In this document: positions 61,707-64,000 of the stretch, piece after piece
Numbering within the stretch: the stretch's first letter is position 1
Layout of the letters: each line of letters starts with the position of its first letter
Assembly: GCA_934561485.1 (NCBI GenBank)
Contig: CAKTGS010000002.1
Location: 16,377-80,376, forward strand
Length of the DNA stretch: 64,000 bases
From: an uncultured Faecalibacterium sp.
Lineage (GTDB): Bacteria > Bacillota > Clostridia > Oscillospirales > Ruminococcaceae
Reading direction: 5' to 3'
Program-made: the position numbers and the translations under genes
Notes under the pieces: generated by a model
The model's input: the letters and a program-made list of their open reading frames with translations, nothing else
Told to the model about the DNA's origin: nothing
The model's database searches: none

Positions 61707-62072
61707 ACGAAATACATTTTTCAGTTTGCGCGCATCCTGGCCTTCTGCTTCCTGGGCGAGGTGCTGCACGCGGTGCTGCCGCTGCCGGTTCCGGCCAGTG
61801 TGTACGGCCTGGTACTGCTGCTGGCAGCGTTGAACTTCGGCCTGGTAAAACTGGACCAGGTCAAGGAAGTGGGCAGCTACCTTACCGGCATTTTTCCGCT
61901 GCTGTTCGTTCCGGCTGCGGCAGGTGTTATGGAACTGTGGGCAGAGATGGGCGACATGCTGCTGCCCATCGTCATTGCCATTCTGCCGGTGACCGTGCTG
62001 GTGATGGTATTGGCCGGCCGCACCACCCAGGCACTGACCAGCCGCAAGAAAAAGGAGGCAGACCATGACTGA
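61707..62072 (+). CDS. lrgA: LrgA/CidA family holin-like protein, apparent ACG start
   Basis: 121 residues if initiated at ACG 61707. The family N-terminus normally reads MKYxxQFxxILxFxFLGExLH; here frame 3 reads T-KYIFQFARILAFCFLGEVLH with ACG exactly where ATG is expected, 9 bases after AGGAG (61693-61697). In this frame no ATG, GTG or TTG lies between the upstream stop (61680-61682) and GTG 61761, and starting at 61761 would remove the first membrane helix. Four hydrophobic segments follow; PLPVPASVYGLVLLLAAL is the signature. It overlaps lrgB by 8 bases. Thought to modulate murein hydrolase export or pyruvate transport. Confidence 0.85.
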   Translation, partial: TKYIFQFARILAFCFLGEVLHAVLPLPVPASVYGLVLLLAALNFGLVKLDQVKEVGSYLTGIFPLLFVPAAAGVMELWAEMGDMLLPIVIAILPVTVLVMVLAGRTTQALTSRKKKEADHD

Positions 62073-62772
62073 ACTGTTGAACGACTTCCTGGCCGGTTCG
62101 GCGGCCTGGGGTGTGCTGCTTACGCTGGCCGCCTTTGCGCTGGGCACCCTGATCAATCGGGTCACCGGCAAAGCCATCTTCAATCCGCTGCTGCTGGGTG
62201 CCATTTTTGTCATCGTCTTTCTGTCGGTGTGCGGGATCCCGTATGCGGACTACAAGGCCAGCGCCGCCCCGGTAAATTACCTGCTGCTGCCGGCTACCGT
62301 GGCTCTGGCCATTCCGCTGTATGAAAAGTGGAACCTGCTCAAGGAGAACGCGGCCGCCATCATTGCGGGCATCTCGGTGGGCACGCTGGTGAGCCTGGGC
62401 AGCGCGCTGGCCCTGGCGCTGGCTCTGGACCTGACCCAGGAACAGTATGCCACCCTGCTGCCCAAGTCGGTGACCACGGCCATCAGCATGGATGTGGCTG
62501 CGGAACTGGGCGGTATTGCGGCCCTGACCGGTGCCATCGTGATTCTGACCGGCATTGCGGGCAATCTGCTGGCCGAGACCGTGTGCAAAGTGTTCCACAT
62601 CACCGACCCCATTGCCAAGGGCGTGGGCATTGGCACCTCTGCCCATGCGGTGGGCACCAGCAAGGCCTTGCAGATGGGCGAGGTGGAAGGTGCCATGAGC
62701 GGCCTGTCCATTGCGGTAGCCGGTGTGCTGACGGCGGTGCTCTGCCCGCTGTTTGTCAATCTGATCCATTAA
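62065..62772 (+). CDS. lrgB: LrgB family membrane protein
   Basis: 235 residues, ATG 62065 after AAAGGAGG. Around seven hydrophobic segments with GIGTSAHAVGTSKALQMGEVEGAMSGL and LPKSVTTAISMDVAAELGG, the hallmark LrgB/CidB/YohK region. It acts in the membrane with LrgA; Firmicute LrgAB is implicated in autolysis control and pyruvate uptake. No LytSR regulator genes are adjacent. Confidence 0.96.
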   Translation: MTELLNDFLAGSAAWGVLLTLAAFALGTLINRVTGKAIFNPLLLGAIFVIVFLSVCGIPYADYKASAAPVNYLLLPATVALAIPLYEKWNLLKENAAAIIAGISVGTLVSLGSALALALALDLTQEQYATLLPKSVTTAISMDVAAELGGIAALTGAIVILTGIAGNLLAETVCKVFHITDPIAKGVGIGTSAHAVGTSKALQMGEVEGAMSGLSIAVAGVLTAVLCPLFVNLIH

Positions 62773-62789
62773 ACCCTGCAGCGTATCTT

Positions 62790-62838
62790 TTGAAAACAAA
62801 ACCGGAACTGTCCGTATGGGCGGTTCCGGTTTTGTTTG
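62790..62838. terminator. Bidirectional intrinsic terminator
   Basis: AAAACAAAACCGGAAC / GTTCCGGTTTTGTTT stem between convergent lrgB and the deaminase gene. Confidence 0.9.
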
Positions 62839-62880
62839 TGGCTCAATAAAAATGGAAAAGGCAGAGGCGGCCGGTTTTGT

Positions 62881-63360
62881 TTACAGCTCCAGCTCTGCCT
62901 TGCGTCCGCTGGGGTGGTAAGGGGTCAGGCGCACACCGGCTTTCTGGAACATGAACCGCGCTGCAACACTGGAATCGCTGTCGTGGTATTTGTCACTGTA
63001 GTACACCACTTCGGCAATGCCGGACTGGATGATGGCCTTGGTGCACTCGTTGCAGGGAAACAGTGTCACATACACCCGCGCACCCTTCAGGTTGTTGTGG
63101 GCGCTGTTGAGAATGGCGTTCAGCTCTGCATGGCACACGTACATATACTTGGTATGCAGGGGTTCGCCCTCCCGGTCCCAGGGCATGGCATCGTCATCGC
63201 AGCCCATGGGCATACCGTTGTAACCAAGGGAGAGGATCTTGTTTTCCGGGCTGACGATGCAGGCCCCCACCTGGCTGCTGGGGTCCTTGGAGCGCATGGC
63301 TGTGAGCAATGCAATGCCCATGAAGTATTCATCCCAGTTGATGTAATCGGTACGTTTCAT
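62881..63360 (-). CDS. dCMP deaminase (ComEB-like)
   Basis: 159 residues; ATG 63360 follows AGGAGG. Start MKRTDYINWDEYFMGIALLTAMRSKDPSSQVGACIV is typical. Zinc motif CHAE in YVCHAELNAIL and PCNEC in VTLFPCNECTKAIIQSG. It deaminates dCMP to dUMP for thymidylate synthesis. The segment NKILSLGYNGMPMG also fits the family; no late-competence genes are adjacent. Confidence 0.95.
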   Translation of the reverse strand: MKRTDYINWDEYFMGIALLTAMRSKDPSSQVGACIVSPENKILSLGYNGMPMGCDDDAMPWDREGEPLHTKYMYVCHAELNAILNSAHNNLKGARVYVTLFPCNECTKAIIQSGIAEVVYYSDKYHDSDSSVAARFMFQKAGVRLTPYHPSGRKAELEL

Positions 63361-63398
63361 CGTGGAAAACCTCCTGCTGTCCCAAAGGGGCCTGCCGC

Positions 63399-63427
63399 TT
63401 GACAAACCCGGTAAAATACACTATACT
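63399..63427 (+). promoter_or_regulatory. Near-consensus SigA promoter for an antisense RNA
   Basis: TTGACA (63399-63404), exactly 17 bases, TATACT (63422-63427). No reading frame follows; the RNA would run into the 3' end of the small membrane peptide gene on the other strand. Confidence 0.75.
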
Positions 63428-63433
63428 ACCAAT

Positions 63434-63530
63434 AGAAAAGGTGCTGGCTGCAATGGTCAGCTTCCTTCGGCTAATCAGTCAATAAGAATGACCGCTCAGT
63501 GTTTGGAAGACTGTGGGCGGTCATTTCTTA
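63434..63530 (+). ncRNA. Candidate antisense antitoxin RNA
   Basis: Predicted start near 63434 and end in the hairpin at 63487-63525 with a T-rich tail. About 95 bases, with a GCTGGCTGCAATGGTCAGC hairpin at the 5' end. It is complementary to the last codons and 3' untranslated hairpin of the peptide mRNA. Confidence 0.5.
63487..63525. terminator. Hairpin shared by the convergent peptide mRNA and antisense RNA
   Basis: AATGACCGC (63487-63495) pairs with GCGGTCATT (63517-63525); T-rich flanks on both strands. Confidence 0.75.
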
Positions 63531-63631
63531 TTGTTGTGAATCTCTTGAAAGATTGCCCATGAGATCTTAAATGTAATTCCAACTGTGCCGCCAATGACGA
63601 CAAGCAGCTGCAGAACATCGTTCAACACCAT
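63521..63631 (-). CDS. 36-residue membrane peptide, candidate holin-like type I toxin
   Basis: ATG 63631 is 7 bases after AAGGGGGG (63646-63639); TGA is at 63523-63521. One membrane helix (VLQLLVVIGGTVGITFKIS) is followed by a polar tail ending HNNKK, the layout of short holin-like/TxpA-type toxins. The leader (about 63632-63760) contains a CCGGGGG/CCCCCGG hairpin. An extended -10 on the minus strand (TGCTATACT, -10 at 63772-63767) is the likely promoter. An opposite-strand promoter at 63399 makes an antisense RNA. Toxicity is inferred. Confidence 0.6.
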   Translation of the reverse strand: MVLNDVLQLLVVIGGTVGITFKISWAIFQEIHNNKK

Positions 63632-63772
63632 GATGCATCCCCCCTTTCGCATTTGCGTCCGGGGGAACCCAGCAACAAGTTTTTACAGCCCCCGGAAACT
63701 CACCGGAGGAAGCTCGACCACCTGTACACGCAGACAGCACCTGATCACCGCCAAAGCGGCACCACCAGTATA
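63632..63772 (-). promoter_or_regulatory. Promoter and leader of the 36-residue peptide
   Basis: Extended -10 TGCTATACT (TATACT 63772-63767) with a weak -35; the 5' leader of about 130 bases has a GC-rich stem (near 63660-63696) that could hide the ribosome site. Confidence 0.5.
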
Positions 63773-63807
63773 GCATAAAGCACACGGAATTTACAGCCCG
63801 ATTTTGC

Positions 63808-63842
63808 AAAGAGGAACCGCACAAATGCGGCGCCTCTTTTTT
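63808..63842 (+). terminator. Intrinsic terminator
   Basis: AAAGAGGAACCGCA / TGCGGCGCCTCTTT stem then TTTTTT. No plus-strand gene precedes it here; it may stop read-through or the antisense transcript. Confidence 0.65.
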
Positions 63843-63901
63843 GTTTGCCAAAATGCACAAAACACTGCCGCGAAATTTGGCAGCTGATTTGGTGGAAATT
63901 T

Positions 63902-63952
63902 CAAACGAAATATTTAAAATTCGTTTGGAGTGTGGTATTATCTTTGTAAAAT
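63902..63952 (+). promoter_or_regulatory. Inverted repeat and promoter-like element at the right edge
   Basis: CAAACGAA (63902-63909) and TTCGTTTG (63920-63927) are exact inverted repeats 10 bases apart. They overlap a TTTGGA (63924-63929) / 17 / TAAAAT (63947-63952) promoter-like pair. The gene served probably begins just beyond base 64000. Confidence 0.5.
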
Positions 63953-64000
63953 ATGCCACAAAAGCGGAGAGAATGCTCCGTGCGGCGGAAATGAGGGAAA

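Overview
The window looks like a chromosomal segment of a GC-rich Firmicute of the gut Oscillospiraceae/Ruminococcaceae type. A Faecalibacterium-like genome is my best guess, inferred from gene content and style rather than proven. The evidence is: strong AGGAGG ribosome sites, TTG/GTG starts mixed with ATG, near-consensus SigA promoters (TTGACA/17/TATAAT), Rho-independent terminators after most operons, LytTR/GHKL signalling, LrgAB, an MsmK-type sugar ATPase, and no rRNA or tRNA that I can recognise. Gene density is high and housekeeping genes are mixed with small accessory loci.

Layout. 1-6.3 kb: tail of a fumarase beta subunit, an MntR-like metal regulator with a candidate operator, a SWIM/SNF2 helicase, an M19 dipeptidase and a beta-lactamase-fold protein. 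6.3-11 kb: DegV, a short CPBP protease, TadA, a FabG-like reductase with an odd Pro/Ala-rich N-terminus, and the primary sigma factor. 11-19.7 kb: a glycosyltransferase, a coiled-coil protein and an acyltransferase on the minus strand face a plus-strand cluster. That cluster has two tandem AMP-forming ligases, a free-standing acyl carrier protein and a condensation-fold acyltransferase; a 38-bp near-palindrome lies just upstream of its promoter. It resembles a small dissociated acyl/peptidyl assembly line of unknown product. 19.8-24.9 kb: BirA, an ECF sigma/anti-sigma operon with two membrane proteins, a 20-residue peptide locus with an antisense RNA, and PurC.

25-40 kb: a glycerophosphodiesterase, a MarR regulator with a heterodimeric ABC exporter, then an exopolysaccharide-type block (DUF4422 transferase, EpsG-like protein, phosphoglycosyl transferase, secreted Ser/Ala-rich protein). 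This block is flanked by two paralogous small proteins carrying near-identical double-glycine leaders. A zinc-ribbon/SHOCT protein, an AgrC-like kinase and a LytTR regulator follow, which suggests peptide signalling. A fused kinase relic and glycerol kinase come next. 40-46.5 kb: a HTH/PIN two-gene unit and a GlpR-FruK-FruA fructose operon. 46.5-54.7 kb: citrate synthase behind a long repeat-bearing leader, a split B12 methionine synthase, a possible non-coding RNA, an M50-like membrane protein and fructokinase. 54.8-64 kb: a REP-like repeat, a MATE pump, a diguanylate cyclase, an AraC regulator divergent from MsmK, CysK with an Rrf2 regulator, LrgAB (LrgA apparently starting at ACG), dCMP deaminase, and a second toxin/antisense-like locus.

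The least expected content is (i) two small-peptide loci, each with a convergent perfect-hexamer or near-perfect antisense promoter, resembling type I toxin-antitoxin modules; (ii) the twin double-glycine peptides bracketing polysaccharide genes next to an Agr-like two-component system; and (iii) the ligase/ligase/ACP/condensation cluster.
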